The notes under the pieces are model-generated. The model had not been told where the DNA came from. It saw only the letters and a list, made by a program, of their open reading frames with translations, and did no database searches. Below are positions 13,308 through 24,056 of a stretch of DNA of 64,000 bases, one piece after another. The stretch covers positions 310,001 to 374,000 of the forward strand of contig CP136062.1 in NCBI GenBank assembly GCA_032622095.1, in the 5' to 3' direction. The stretch comes from Siphonodentalium dalli. Its lineage: Eukaryota; Mollusca; Scaphopoda; Gadilida; Siphonodentaliidae. Position numbers and translations under genes: made by a program. Position 1 is the first letter of the stretch. The number at the start of each line of letters is the position of its first letter.

Positions 13308-13734
13308 TTAACCCTTTACCCAACAAAACGGCCAAAAACGCCCAAATAAAGCTTCAACAGCTTAAAATATCTTCGGTCTGTCTCAATAACACCATACAAA
13401 TATGGATATCATTGGAACCGGTTCATTGACCACATTGTGATGGTTACAGTTATGCCCTGTGCCAATGCATTCTCTTATATATGCGAGTCGATCATAGGTC
13501 GCCTCGCATATATAAGAGAATGCATTGGCCTAAACATTCTTTAACAATTTTATAATTTTTTCTTACATTTTTTAACAATTTTTATAATATTTTTCTACAT
13601 TCTTTGACAATTTTATCATTTTTAATATGTGTTAAGCCAATGCATTCTCTTATATATGCGAGGCGACCTGTGGTCGACTCGCATATATAAGAGAATGCAT
13701 TGGCACAGGGCCGTTCTGTTGGGTAAAGGGTTAA
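13308..13734. mobile_element. piggyBac-like MITE with TTAA target duplication
   Basis: The element begins TTAA-CCCTTTACCCAACA and ends with the complement GTTGGGTAAAGGG-TTAA. CCC-starting terminal repeats and a TTAA duplication are the signature of the piggyBac superfamily. Inside are two 67-bp palindromes (13462-13528 and 13637-13703) separated by AT-rich sequence. No transposase is present, so it depends on another copy. A second copy with the same ends and internal layout is at 43432-43832. Family assignment rests on ends and TSD only. Confidence 0.8.
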
Positions 13735-14680
13735 TCAGAGTTGAAGACGTTCTTGGTCTTAACATCAAATTTAATAAATTAATATAAATTTAGTTTATGG
13801 CTCCAGTCATAACATAAAGTAAGTTACGAATTACCATGTACAAGACGTAATCGATGGATAGTAGATTGGACAACGCGTGGCACACATCGTGTAATCAATT
13901 AGATGGGTTGGGGCGTGAATTCAAGCTACTCACTCACTATACAATAAAATGTATGAATAACCAGGCCATGCGCACGGGTGTAGATATCAAACAATATGTG
14001 ATCCTCCGTAGGATAGGGTATCATATAATATGTGATCCTCGTCTCAGGAGTCACTCGTGGCTCAATTAAGGCAGGATCATATATCAAAATGAGAGGATAT
14101 GGTGATCCCATGAAAAGGGGGTCACCATATCCTCTCATTTTGATATGTGATCCTAAAATAAGAAAATAGTTTTATTAACTAAATAACGGAGACATTTGAA
14201 GAAGTGTTTTTGACGAAATAACGGAAATATTTGAAGAAGTGTTTTAAAGAGCCGTTATTTAGTAAAGGGACTTTCTTTATAGAGTTATTACCCTTCATAT
14301 AAAATCACTAAAAACAGATAAAGATCGCATATCAAAACCTATGTTATACTCCGTAGGATCAGATACCGTTTATAGTCTACACTCGTGCGCATTAGGTGCA
14401 ATATCTGGGACTGTTATACATATAATATAACATTTATTTGATACATTTCATCATAGAAAACCACATGGTGCCAATGAACGGAAATGTGCATAAAACATGC
14501 ATATTTACCAAAGCGAACGACACGAGAAGTAAAATTTCTGTAACAGTGCTACTGGCTTTTGCCTTCAAATGCCTGTATGATTGATTCTTTTGAGATAATT
14601 GCATGTTATTTACGGGCAAATTCCGGTAGCATCGCTGCAGGTGGAATTACAGAGATTTTACTTCGTATGTATAGTTAGTT
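13735..14680. repeat. Diverged relative of the TTAA MITE interior
   Basis: Patches here resemble the interior of the 585-bp element at 45886-46470. Examples are the TTTATGGCT(C/G)(C/G)AG(T/C)CATAA motif near 13796 and the stretch around 14400-14470 that matches the region near 46255-46320. The similarity is broken and the ends are not seen. The piggyBac-like MITE at 13308 abuts it. A separate hairpin lies within it at 14073-14154. Confidence 0.4.
14073..14154. repeat. 82-bp hairpin
   Basis: The left arm starts AGGATCATATATCAAAATGA and the right arm is its near-exact complement ending TGATCCT. The loop is only about 12 bp. A half-related sequence (ATATGTGATCCTC) occurs just upstream near 13995 and 14029. 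It is probably a small foldback element. Confidence 0.8.
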
Positions 14681-14787
14681 GTGGTATAGATGCTTGTTTC
14701 CGTTAATATTCTGGCATCATATCGATTTCTACGACGAAATGCCTGCAAACTAGACATGCAAACTTGCCAGTGTGTGAGCTTACCCTT

Positions 14788-15208
14788 AAAGGTACTCAAT
14801 CAGATTAAGCACCCCTAAATTACTATTTCTTTGGTTTCAGGGGTAAAACATATTTGATTCGAGTCGAGGGACCCACCCATCAAAGCTCAAGAGTGATCAG
14901 ATATTGATTTTTGAAGTTTGTTATTTCTTGAGATGTGTACTAATAATTGCCCCAGAAACACTTATTCAAACGGACGAAGATGGATAACTCTAAAATCAAG
15001 TGGTAATAATAACGCAATTTTGATTGAGACCATCCTTTTGACGGCGTGTTTCTGTGCCAGAAAACAATAGAAATAACAAAACTTTAAAAAATGATATCTG
15101 ATCACTCTGAGCTTTGATGGGTGGGTTCCTCGACTCGAATCAAATATTTTTTACACCCGAAGTCAAAGAAATAGCAATTTATGAGGGTCTGATCGGATAG
15201 AGTACCTT
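14788..15208. mobile_element. Foldback MITE with GGTACTC ends
   Basis: Long inverted repeats of about 100-150 bp face each other. The left end reads TTAA-AGGTACTC and the right end GAGTACCT-TAA. Both arms include a GATTCGAGTCGAGG(G/A) block and the GCTCA(A)GAGTGATCAGATAT block. The flanks allow a TTAA (Kolobok or piggyBac-like) or a TAA (Harbinger-like) target duplication, so the superfamily is open. No transposase is present. A diverged relative sits at 34806-35215. It lies just downstream of the lectin exon at 15250-15479. Confidence 0.7.
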
Positions 15209-15249
15209 AACGTTGATGAAATTATAATAATTGTGTTTGCTTCATTTAC

Positions 15250-15479
15250 CTGTGTCATATGCGCAGATGTCATAATTTGTATGGCCAGCGCATTCTACAT
15301 AATCCCAAAATGAGCTGTTGGTGATTGCACACAATTTTTTGTTTCCTGTCGGTGTGGTCATGTTGGGTTTCCAATTCTGCCATTGCAAAGGGTTTCCTTC
15401 ATGGTCCATCCAACCTGTTGTGCCCTGAGTCCAGTGACCGGAAAACCACGCCGTTTTGTTTTGATTATCACCGATGAAG
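15250..15479 (-). CDS. C-type lectin domain, C-terminal half (exon)
   Basis: This exon encodes the second half of a C-type lectin-like domain. On the minus strand it opens after an acceptor (TTTGAACAG at 15480-15481 side) and closes at ACAG followed by GTAAAT. The translated part reads from FIGDNQNKTAWFSGHW through WMDHEGNPLQWQNWKPN to LCAITNSSFWDYVECAG and YDICAYDT. The cysteines in LCAI, VEC and DIC and the tryptophans are those expected of the fold. The exon starts with the third base of a codon, which matches exactly the two bases left over by the exon ending at 23410. Typical EPN/QPD and WND calcium-binding motifs are not clear, so sugar binding is uncertain. A further short 3' exon is expected downstream on the minus strand, but I cannot place it. 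Confidence 0.8.
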
Positions 15480-15589
15480 CTGTTCAAATAAATGAGCAAA
15501 TTATAAGTATATATAAAGATGTTGTAAATATTTATTGTGACCCAAGTGTACATCACAGGGGCTTGTAACCCGCTCCGCTTTGATATCAT

Positions 15590-15910
15590 ATTTTTTTATA
15601 TCACAAAATGAATTTGTGATATCACAAATTAAATTTTATGATATCACAAAATGAATTTATGATATCACAAAATCGAATTATTGATATCACTAAATACTTA
15701 CTATTTTGTAATATGATTTATTCGATTTTGTGATATCCAAACATTAATTAATAATATCACAATTTGTAATTAGTGATATCTTAAAATCATTTTGTGGTAA
15801 CATAAAATATTTATTGATATCATATATTCGATTTTGTGATATCATATATTCGATTTTGTGATATCATATATTCGTTTAGTGACATTATAATATGAATTAT
15901 TTATATCACT
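15590..15910. repeat. Degenerate AT-rich repeats of TGATATCAC
   Basis: About a dozen imperfect units built around TTTGTGATATCAC or its complement lie in both orientations. It is a low-complexity repeat between the lectin exon and the foldback element. No gene. Confidence 0.75.
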
Positions 15911-15915
15911 AAATA

Positions 15916-18900
15916 CACCCCGTGTACGTGGTATCGCCAACACCGAGGGTATCGCCAAAACCGAGAATATGGGAAAGTCATTTTCACGTATATGATATGG
16001 GGATATGTTTGTTTCTCATCGTAAAACAGACAACGAACAACGCATCTGTATGTCCACATGAAGCAGAAGTATTTATCCACCCGCTGTCAATCAGTTTTCC
16101 CAGATCAAACCATATAATATTTTTTGGCGAAATTTTTCAATAGTGTTTTTGCTTTTGCTCACTCAAATTTTCGAGAACATCCAGCCACTAGTATAGTTCC
16201 TGGACGTCCACGCTGCCAACACAAATGCCGGTATATAGTTGAATCTGTCAATGAAGCATAGGATTTAACAGAATTTTTTAAATCAGTGTCGTTCTCAATA
16301 TACGCGCGATATGGATGGAACACTGTCGGCCCAGAAAGATGTTAACGCCACAGATGAAGATGTTACCAAACGCCGAGCATCTGTGCAGTAAATATGCGTA
16401 TCACTTAAGGAGTTTTGATGAGTTTTCGAGCGTTTTTATGTGTATCTGAGACTGATCAATTGGACTGCGAATGTCATCTGAAATATGAATCCATAACATA
16501 TTCGAAATATTGTGTACATATCTATTATGAATGTATTTCAATTGAAATTAATTGAACATCCATCTCAGAATTCAGATTTGCGATCTCAAAAAGGTGAATG
16601 AATGATAACGCGATGTCTCGATCACACGCACGTGAATGCTGTCGTTCGTATGCATGCAGCTAACCGGATATTCGTTTATTATTAACATGCTTGGGGTTTG
16701 TATATATAGACCACACACGCAGGACGACACGCTACGGCGTATCAACGATTTGTTATAATCTTGTTTATTTTACAGACTTTATGACTCGTTCCCACTCGAG
16801 TAGACCGTTACGCGACAATGAAACCGAATCATCTTATCGAATATACACATATCGTATAGCTACAAATTATGCAATTATGGCTTTTTTAAGAGTCATCAGA
16901 TAATATTGTAACGATTCTATGTTAACCCTAAACATCCGTACACATATGATGACAATGTATTATGTGTGGCACACATATGTGGCACACAATTTGGTGCATG
17001 GGGGCCGGAGTGGCTTGCATTCGGGTATGAGTGGTGTAACGTAAACACAATGCGATTGCCAATACACCATTGAACGTAATGGCACAAAGCAACTAACAGT
17101 TACATGTTGGAACCCAGAATGGTCCTTATGTTATCGATTTACCACGTGGGTATATACATACTATATATATACAACATACTTACTGCTATTGGTAATAAAT
17201 GTGTTACTGTGGAACATGTTTATACTGTCATGATTGTTATGTACACGTGTAAATTACACTATAGTTTATAACTTTTCTAATTTAGCCCTAGGACCACATA
17301 TTTAGTGGGCATACTATTGACATAAGACTTCACTATGTTATCATATAGGTTGTATATACTGCGTCAAAAAGTGTCTACTATATATGATAAAATCGGAAAT
17401 GAGTAGGAATTTCTATTAAATTTATCAGGGTGAGAGCAAGCTATGTTCGCTATCCCATTGAGGGAACATAATATTCCGTTTTGCGAAATTATGTTTTGAA
17501 TAGTGGATATCACCATTTAACTGGGAGATGTATAGCTGCATCTGAGGAAGATACGTTCATTTATCAAAACCGCATGGTCTGGTTTGATTTTGTTTAACCA
17601 TGGTGTTGTAGCTTGGTAAGCTGAGTACATGTGCTACATATACACAATAAAGAGGCACATCGACCTCCATGCTAGCAGATGAGAAAGCACACATGTGTGC
17701 CACACATTGTGATCATATATATGTGTACGGATGTTTAGGGTTAACATAGAATCGTTAAAATATTATCTGATGACTCTTAAAAAAGCCATAATTGCATAAT
17801 TTGTAGCTATACGATATATGTATATTCGATAAGATGATTCGGTTTCATTGTCGCGTAGCGTTCTACTCGAGTGGGAACGAGTCATAAAGTCTGTGATATT
17901 AACAAATCGTTGATACGCCGTAGCGTGTCGTCCTGCGTGTGTGGTCTATATGCAAACCCCAAGCATGTTAATACTAAACGAATATCCGGTTAGCTGCATG
18001 CATACGAACGACATCATTCACGTGCGTGTGATCAAAGCATCGCGTTATCATTCATTCACCTTTTTGATATCGCAAATCTGAATTCTGAGATGGATGTTCA
18101 ATTAATTTAAATTGAAATACATTCGTAATAGATATGTACACAATATTTCGAATATGTTATGGATTCATATTTCAGATGACATTCGCAGTCCAATTGATCA
18201 GTCTCAGATACACATAAAAACACTCGAAAACTCATCAAAACTCCTTAAGTGATACGCATATTTACTGCACAGATGCTCGGCGTTTGGTAACATCTTCATC
18301 TGTGGCGTTAACATCTTTCTGGGCCGACAGTGGTCCATCCATATCGCGCGTATATTGAGAATGACACTGATTTTTAAAATTCTGTTCAATCCTATGCTTC
18401 ATTGACAGATTCAACTATATACCGGCATTTGTGTTGGCAGCGTGGACGTTCAAGAACTATACTAGTGGGTGGATGTTCTCGAAAATTTGAGTGAGCAAAA
18501 GCAAAAACACTATTGAAAAAATTCGCCAAAAAATATTAAATGGTTGATTGACAGCGGGTGGATAAATACGCCTGCTTCATGTGGACATACACATGCGTTG
18601 TTCGTTGTCTGTTTTACGATGAGAAACAAACATATCCCCATATCATATATGTGAAATTGTAATTCAATTGAGTATTTGTCACTAAAATCAAGCATTCTGA
18701 TTGGCCGAGAGCGGCTAACTTTCGTTTTCGATTCACCGACATCGGCCGCTTCAGCGTGCATCAAATCTGAATGTAGCACGGTCAAATGTAATCGGCGCAG
18801 AACGAGTAGCGAAACGAGCACACCCGCGCGTTGTTGTCTATAGATACCGTTCATCGGCCGCTTCAGCGTGCATCAAATCTGAATGTGGTACGGTACAATT

Positions 18901-19328
18901 TGATCGGCGCAGAACGGAGTAGCGAAACGAGCCAACCCGCCCCACAGGAAATGGTTACGGAGCAGTGTTCCGAGTAACGCAATGGACACACCCAATGATC
19001 TGTGCACGGTGACAACGGCGAAATGAAAGTCTCGATTCGTGTCATGAAAATGACTAAATGATACCTTTAATACAGTTTTTTTGCAAATTCCTTGCTAGAT
19101 TGAATTACAATGGAGATAAACGTACCCTGTTTCGTTGTACATTATGGGATTCGAGCATGAAAACAGTTTGTGAACTCGCCGGCAAGCCGGCTCGTTCACA
19201 AACTGTTTTCATGCTCGAATCCCGGAATGTACAACTCAACAGGGTATGTTTATCTCCTAAATGACTTTCCCATATTCTCGGTTTTTGGCGATACCCTCGG
19301 TGTTGGCGATACCACGTACACGGGGGTG
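15916..19328. mobile_element. 3.4-kb long-inverted-repeat element, CACCCC ends, 5-bp TSD
   Basis: The left end CACCCCGTGTACGTGG and the right end (complement CACCCCCGTGTACGTGG) are flanked by the direct repeat AAATA at 15911-15915 and 19329-19333. The inverted arms are roughly 1 kb each: left about 15916-16985, right about 17693-19328, the right one lengthened by an insertion. Matching landmarks include the CTACGCGACAATGAAACCG block (left near 16810, right near 17850 as complement) and GTTAACCCTAAACATCCG near 16921 and 17725. The central 700 bp (16986-17692) has no long reading frame, so it is nonautonomous. CAC-starting ends plus a 5-bp duplication are also features of Transib/RAG-like transposons, but nothing else here supports that link. 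It lies in the lectin intron. Confidence 0.75.
18656..19258. mobile_element. Nested insertion inside the right arm of the foldback element
   Basis: Compared with the left arm near 15975-15995, the right arm is interrupted by about 600 bp. The first part (18656-19112) has inverted ends TTGTAATTCAAT and ATTGAATTACAA and contains a tandem duplication of about 110 bp (ATCGGCCGCTTCAGCGTGCA near 18740 and 18853). The second part (about 19108-19258) is a hairpin with roughly 70-bp arms starting GGAGATAAACGTACCCTGTT. Either one composite element or two successive insertions. Confidence 0.65.
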
Positions 19329-19333
19329 AAATA

Positions 19334-20760
19334 GGTAAAAAATAGAAGAACAGTTCCCCCATATGAACCGATTCCTAAAATTCCAACTCCGATCGATCGA
19401 GTAAAAGTTATATTTTGCAAGTCTGATAAACAATTCCAGGATAAACTGTTCGACAACTTATAAAACAAACGATGAACAAAATATTCATGGACAGCATCGG
19501 ATTATGGAAGGCCATTAGGGTCACAATTACAAGAGCTAATGTATATATTGTTGAATGTGATAACGCATTTCCAAATGCAAAACTAAGAATTTATTGGACA
19601 ATGTTTAAAAGTCATAATACAGAATGTTAAAAGGTATTTTTTGTTGCCAACTTTTAAATGACGGAACGTAAACAAGTAGTTCCAATTGTAAAATATAATA
19701 GTTTATCCATCCCTTAACTAACACTATTTCTGATTGGGCAAAAGCAGCCACGTGATAATCCGGGGAAAAGTCATATTGGACTCCCGAATGTCATATTGGA
19801 CTCCCAATTGTGCAATATTACTTTTTTTTATCGGGACTGTGACCTCACGAATTAACTATTGCGAAATTAATCGGTGGAATTGTGATGCGCGAGCAACACT
19901 GGTGGATTTAGCAGACGTTTCACTTCCGCATTGAGTTTTTTTTTTCATTTCCCCGTTCACTGTTCCCAATCAAGCTTTCTGGTGATCAAATACAGGCTTT
20001 TATAGAGAATTAAGTATATATTCTTAGTTGAATAACTTGTGCTCCCATCCCTTTTGATTAACTCATATCATATTTTCAGATACTATTTGTCAATGTATTA
20101 AATGTATTATGTAAAGAGGGTTCAAATAAAATACGTTCAAACATAGAGAATTAAGTGCCGACAAATACATGTACCAAAAATAACGACTAAAGTTTTATTC
20201 CCAAGATGGATAATAAAAATGTCATTATACAATGTTGTGTACAGTATGAGTTTATCTTGTGCTCGTCCAGGTTGTGCGTGTCTCGTCCAATATGACTTTT
20301 CACCACAACCTGGACTCGTACAAGAAAAACACATACTGTACACAATATTGTATAATAACTTTATAGTATTAGACCATTCTCACAATTCATATTATAGAAT
20401 GATAAAAGATATGTTTAGCTGCCAACTTTTATACAGCGGAACGTGAACATTATTTCAAATTGTAAAATCTAAGAATTCAATGGACAATGCTCTAAATTCG
20501 TATCGTAGAATGTGAGAAGGTATTTTCAGTCGCAGACTTTTATATTGCGAAATGTCAAAAAGTAGGCCTAGTTTGCAATCGTAAAAGCCCTATATTTAGA
20601 ACACAGACTCGCAAATTACTTTGAATAATTCTAAAAAGTTAGAGAAAAACAATTAAATCCATTTGATAAGACACATGATCACCTTTCTCAAAGCTCCATT
20701 CAATTCATGAAAACAAAAACTATGATCTTCGATATTGCAAGTTAAGTTTTCAATTCTACA
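19334..20760. other. Unique sequence with diverged repeats and one hairpin
   Basis: Three loosely similar segments (near 19620-19705, 20395-20465 and 20508-20590) share the order GAATG, AAGGTATTT or similar, CAACTTTTA and GCGGAACGT. A hairpin at 20224-20356 has arms beginning ATTATACAATGTTGTGTACA, with an internal CCAGGTTGTG / CACAACCTGG pair. No coding exon is recognised. Confidence 0.5.
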
Positions 20761-21200
20761 ATTGTGTCCAGCCATATCAAATCCAGTCGTAAGTCGGGAT
20801 TTTTTTACCCTGTGCCAATGCATTCTCTTATATATGCGAGTCGACCATAGGTCGCCTCGCATATATAAGAGAATGCATTGGCCTAACAATTTTTTACAAT
20901 TTTAATAATTTTTTCTTGTATTCTTTAACAATTTTATAATTTCACCCATACAGAGCCCCAGACAAACATGAGCAGACGACACTCTTCTATATGCTGCAGG
21001 GTAATGGATGTTTTTTATTTTATGTCCTAAAAATTGTAAAAAACATTTATTTAAAAACAATGATAAAAAATTGTTAGGCCAACGCATTCTCTTATATATG
21101 CGAGGCGACCTATGGTCGACTCGCATATATAAGAGAATGCATTGGCACAGGGTAAAAAAAATCCCGACTTACGACTGGATTTGATATGGCGGGTCACAAT
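20761..21200. mobile_element. Complete GTCAC-ended MITE with paired 67-bp palindromes
   Basis: Terminal inverted repeats of about 50 bp start ATTGTGTCCAGCCATATCAA on the left and end in the complement form GGCGGGTCACAAT. Two 67-bp palindromes (20815-20881, 21079-21145) sit just inside the ends. Between them are GAGCCCCAGACAAACATGAG and the CTGCAGGGTAATGGATG block also seen in the copies at 12973 and 23700. AATT on both sides could be a 4-bp target duplication. The right end abuts an exon-like reading frame on the minus strand and supplies its TGA. Confidence 0.75.
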
Positions 21201-21436
21201 TTAGCTTTCAGAATATGGAAGCCAGCACTTGGAATTGTGAGCTCGATGGCGTATTCAATATTATAACAGAAAGGGGCGCCATAAAATATGTTCTGAAAAC
21301 CGTGTGATCCCTCCTGGTATACTAAATAACCACCGCAACCGATCGCCCAGCCCTCGCATCAAGGTGAATCGTGGACCATTGTGTATAGGGTAACCGCATA
21401 CACGCCAAAGTTCCATTCCACAAGTCGATAACTAGA
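21194..21436 (-). pseudogene. Exon-like reading frame, broken, function unknown
   Basis: On the minus strand a frame after a pyrimidine-rich TTTCTTTCTAG reads YRLVEWNFGVYAVTLYT and later GWAIGCGGYLVYQEG, FYGAPFCYNIEYAIELTIP and AGFHILKAKL. The composition looks like real protein. It contains one in-frame TGA at 21359-21361, and its present stop (21194-21196) is the TIR of the adjacent MITE. I do not recognise the family. The signal-peptide exon at 21786-21920 could belong with it, but no splice path that keeps phase was found. It could be chance. Confidence 0.25.
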
Positions 21437-21785
21437 AAGAAACCGGCATTATTGACCCCTGACCTACGACCGTTTCGCCAAGTACTCAAATACACACAAA
21501 AAATACGCACCACAACTTTACTGGTAGGAATCAGACTCCATGCATCGCCCTCTCCGTTATCACTGCGATAGATCACTGCTGGAATGGTGGTACTTTGCGG
21601 ACCGATACATCTATTTGTACGTTTCGTCGGAACTATATGTAGTCACCTATTATGTTATTTTGACCACCAAAAGTTTGCAATAATGGTAATTTGTTCTGTG
21701 TTCATAAGAACAATATGAACTGAGCCAGACGTAGACAATTTTAATCCTAAAACATAAGAACTAAGTTAATTTCAGAAATCCTTAC

Positions 21786-21920
21786 CAAATGTCCTTGTGG
21801 CAGTGGTACATGTATCTCAGTGGAGCGATGGGAGATAACTATATCTGGAGTTTGGGTTGGAATATCAAGCAATGAGAACAAGAAAACCAATGTCAGAAAT
21901 GGTAACGCGCTCAAGATCAT
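21786..21920 (-). CDS. Possible first exon encoding a signal peptide
   Basis: On the minus strand an ATG opens a 45-codon frame, MILSALPFLTLVFLFSLL followed by DIPTQTPDIVISHRSTE and IHVPLPQGHL. It ends at TTTG followed by GTAAGG, a good donor site in phase 0. The first 18 residues are strongly hydrophobic, as in a signal peptide. It is inside the intron of the lectin gene and on the same strand. Its phase does not match the lectin exon at 15479, so it is either the start of a separate nested gene or a chance frame. Confidence 0.35.
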
Positions 21921-22423
21921 ATATTATAATGTAAACGCCAATAAACGAAATTGAAATTCTCAACTACACCTTTTACCGGGCTCGGCCTCGGAGTCGCAAT
22001 ACAGCTTTTAATGTGTCCCAATAATTAACATTCTATATATATGCCCCCCCCCCCCCCCAGTGCTATGGCAGCGCCCAGACGACACAAGAATTTGTACATT
22101 AGTATACACGCGGCGTGCGTAACATATATATATGCATGCATGGTGTAAACTTTCCAACGAATGTTGTGCCAACTGTTGAAATTTTTTGGGGTGTGGGGTT
22201 AGACACGTCCCTGTTCGTGGCACCACCCTCTCGATTCTTGATCGACTGCGACAGGGGCGTGGCTATAGGGTCTCATATGGGGTGGGGAGGGTAGAAATGT
22301 CTCCTATATATCATCGATCGTTGTTGGTGAAAAGAAAACTAAAGTTATAACAGATCTTGGCCAATCAGAATGCGTGTTTCAGCGAAACATATTCAACTAT
22401 AATGATAATGTTTTCTATACTAC
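21921..22423. other. Intronic sequence, no gene seen
   Basis: Contains a run of 15 C at 22044-22058 and a short AT-rich stretch. No exon or element ends are seen before 22424. Confidence 0.5.
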
Positions 22424-23314
22424 CACCCCATGCATCCGGATATGCTCGTAGCGGAAGACATGCTCGTAGCGGAATAACCACATGGCCCGCGATTTGCACA
22501 TCGTCCTTAGTTGTCGTAAGTTATTTCGTAAAAACACGGTTTACTTTACCTTGATGTTTTTTAAACGTTAACAACGATAATCGGTCTACAGAAATGAGCG
22601 GTTGCGGTTTCCGCAATTTGCATATTACTGTTCGATAATCGGGTTTTATACGAAAATTATGACCTGATATACTTACTCGATATAAGGTTTTATCAAATTT
22701 TAATGAATCTTTGCATTGACACATTATATAACATACAGTCTCTCAAAGTATGATATCTTAGTTTCAAGGTGAACTGGACATGTTTGCGATGTCAATCATA
22801 TTAGTGCCCGAAAAATTAGTTTCCATGGAGGCACTCACTTGATTTTGGGGCATGTCTATAGCAAACGTAAAACCACTGCTATAGACATGCCATATTTTCT
22901 TGCTATGACCTGCATATATGGTAATTTTTTACTATGAAAAATGTAGAAACATGACTGAAAATGTTTTCTATTATATTAAGGGAATATCCGCGGAAATAGC
23001 AATGTATGCAAAGACTATGTTGTCTGGGCTGTTACTATAGAAATCGTAATTTTATGTAAGAAATGCAAATTTTGCCACAATGTTTGGCCTAACTTCGCTA
23101 TAAAATAGGATTAAACTGCGTCCATGTTTAAAGAAGTTTGATGTACAGTTGGGTAAATTATAGCCACAAATAGTACCACCACCGTCAACCACTGGTATGT
23201 GTTGGTTTCGGTGCAACATGTGTCTAACCGTGAATGGTGTGCAAATCGCGGGCCATGTGGTTATTCCGCTACGGGCATGTCTTCCGCTACGGGCATATCC
23301 GGATGCATGGGGTG
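22424..23314. mobile_element. 0.9-kb element with CACCCC ends and 5-bp TSD
   Basis: Inverted ends of about 77 bp: left CACCCCATGCATCCGGATAT, right its complement ending GCATGGGGTG. The direct repeat ACTAC flanks both sides (22419-22423 and 23315-23319). The interior is AT-rich, with a small hairpin near 22853-22892 (GGGGCATGTCTATAGCA and its complement), and has no reading frame. The first six bases and the 5-bp duplication match the larger element at 15916-19328. Its right end lies only about 95 bp from the lectin exon at 23410. Confidence 0.8.
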
Positions 23315-23409
23315 ACTACGGTGTCTATATAAAACTTGCTAGAAATGAAGAGATGCATTGCATGCTTTAATCGAAACAAGATATATTTATTAAATGTTCT
23401 CGAACTTAC

Positions 23410-23599
23410 ACGTATTTCGAAAGAAAGTCCATAACGCATGATGAATCTATAATTGCGAGTTTTGCTGTCGATATGCCGATACTATTACAATGGTTACCCG
23501 ATGTGCCACTTCCACCCGAGCTTAATTTGGTTGTTATGGTGTAGCACATCTGTGTCGCCCACGAATACTTGTGTCCGGAGTTGTAACATTGTTCATCGG
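23410..23599 (-). CDS. C-type lectin domain, N-terminal half (exon)
   Basis: On the minus strand the exon opens after a strong acceptor (a run of eight T then CAG) and ends before GTAAGT at 23404-23409. It encodes DEQCYNSGHKYSWATQMCY through SGNHCNSIGISTAKLAIIDS to SCVMDFLSKYV. The paired cysteines, the W-A-C spacing and LAIIDS followed by DFLSKY fit the first half of a C-type lectin domain. The last codon is completed (GT plus C, valine) by the exon at 15250-15479, and the joined product KYV-FIGDNQN reads naturally into the second half. Extra cysteines suggest an additional disulphide in the long loop. A signal-peptide exon should lie upstream on the minus strand (above 23601). I could not place it with confidence. 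Confidence 0.8.
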
Positions 23600-23699
23600 C
23601 TGAAAAAAAATATAAATGATACATCTACCATGAGTTAATAGGACTCGAGTCGTTCGAAGTATAGGTTCATGCAAAATAAATTTTATAATATATTTTTTT

Positions 23700-24056
23700 T
23701 ACCCTGTGCCAATGCATTCTCTTAGGTCGCCTCGCATATATAAGAGAATGCATTGGCCTAACAATTTTTTACAATTTTAATAATTTTTTCTTGTATTCCT
23801 TAACAATTTTATAATTTCACCCATACAGAGCCCCAGACAAACATGAGCAGACGACACTCTTCTATATGCTTCTATATATGTGTGGGGCTCCCTGCAGGGT
23901 AATGGATGTTTTTTATTTTAGTTCCTAAAAATTGTAAGAAACATTTATTTAAAAAACATGATAAAAAATTGTTAGGCCAATGCATTCTCTTATATATACG
24001 AGGCGACCTATGGTCGACTCGCATATATAAGAGAATGCATTGGCACAGGGTAAAAC
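23700..24056. mobile_element. MITE with paired palindromes, TTTTACCC ends
   Basis: Begins TTTTACCCTGTGCCAATG and ends in the complement CAGGGTAAAA. The left palindrome is shortened to 48 bp (23709-23756); the right one is full length (23977-24043). The middle matches the copy at 20761-21200, including GAGCCCCAGACAAACATGAG and its partner GTGTGGGGCTCC. The outer 40 bp of the 20761 copy are missing on both sides, so this is either a shorter subtype or a deleted copy. It lies about 100 bp upstream of the lectin exon at 23599 in the gene's orientation. Confidence 0.75.

Noticed and set aside
15916-19328. Calling the 3.4-kb foldback element a Transib/RAG relative outright
   Set aside because: Only CAC at the ends and a 5-bp duplication agree. 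The heptamer/nonamer-like pattern and a transposase are absent, so it is kept as a hypothesis only.
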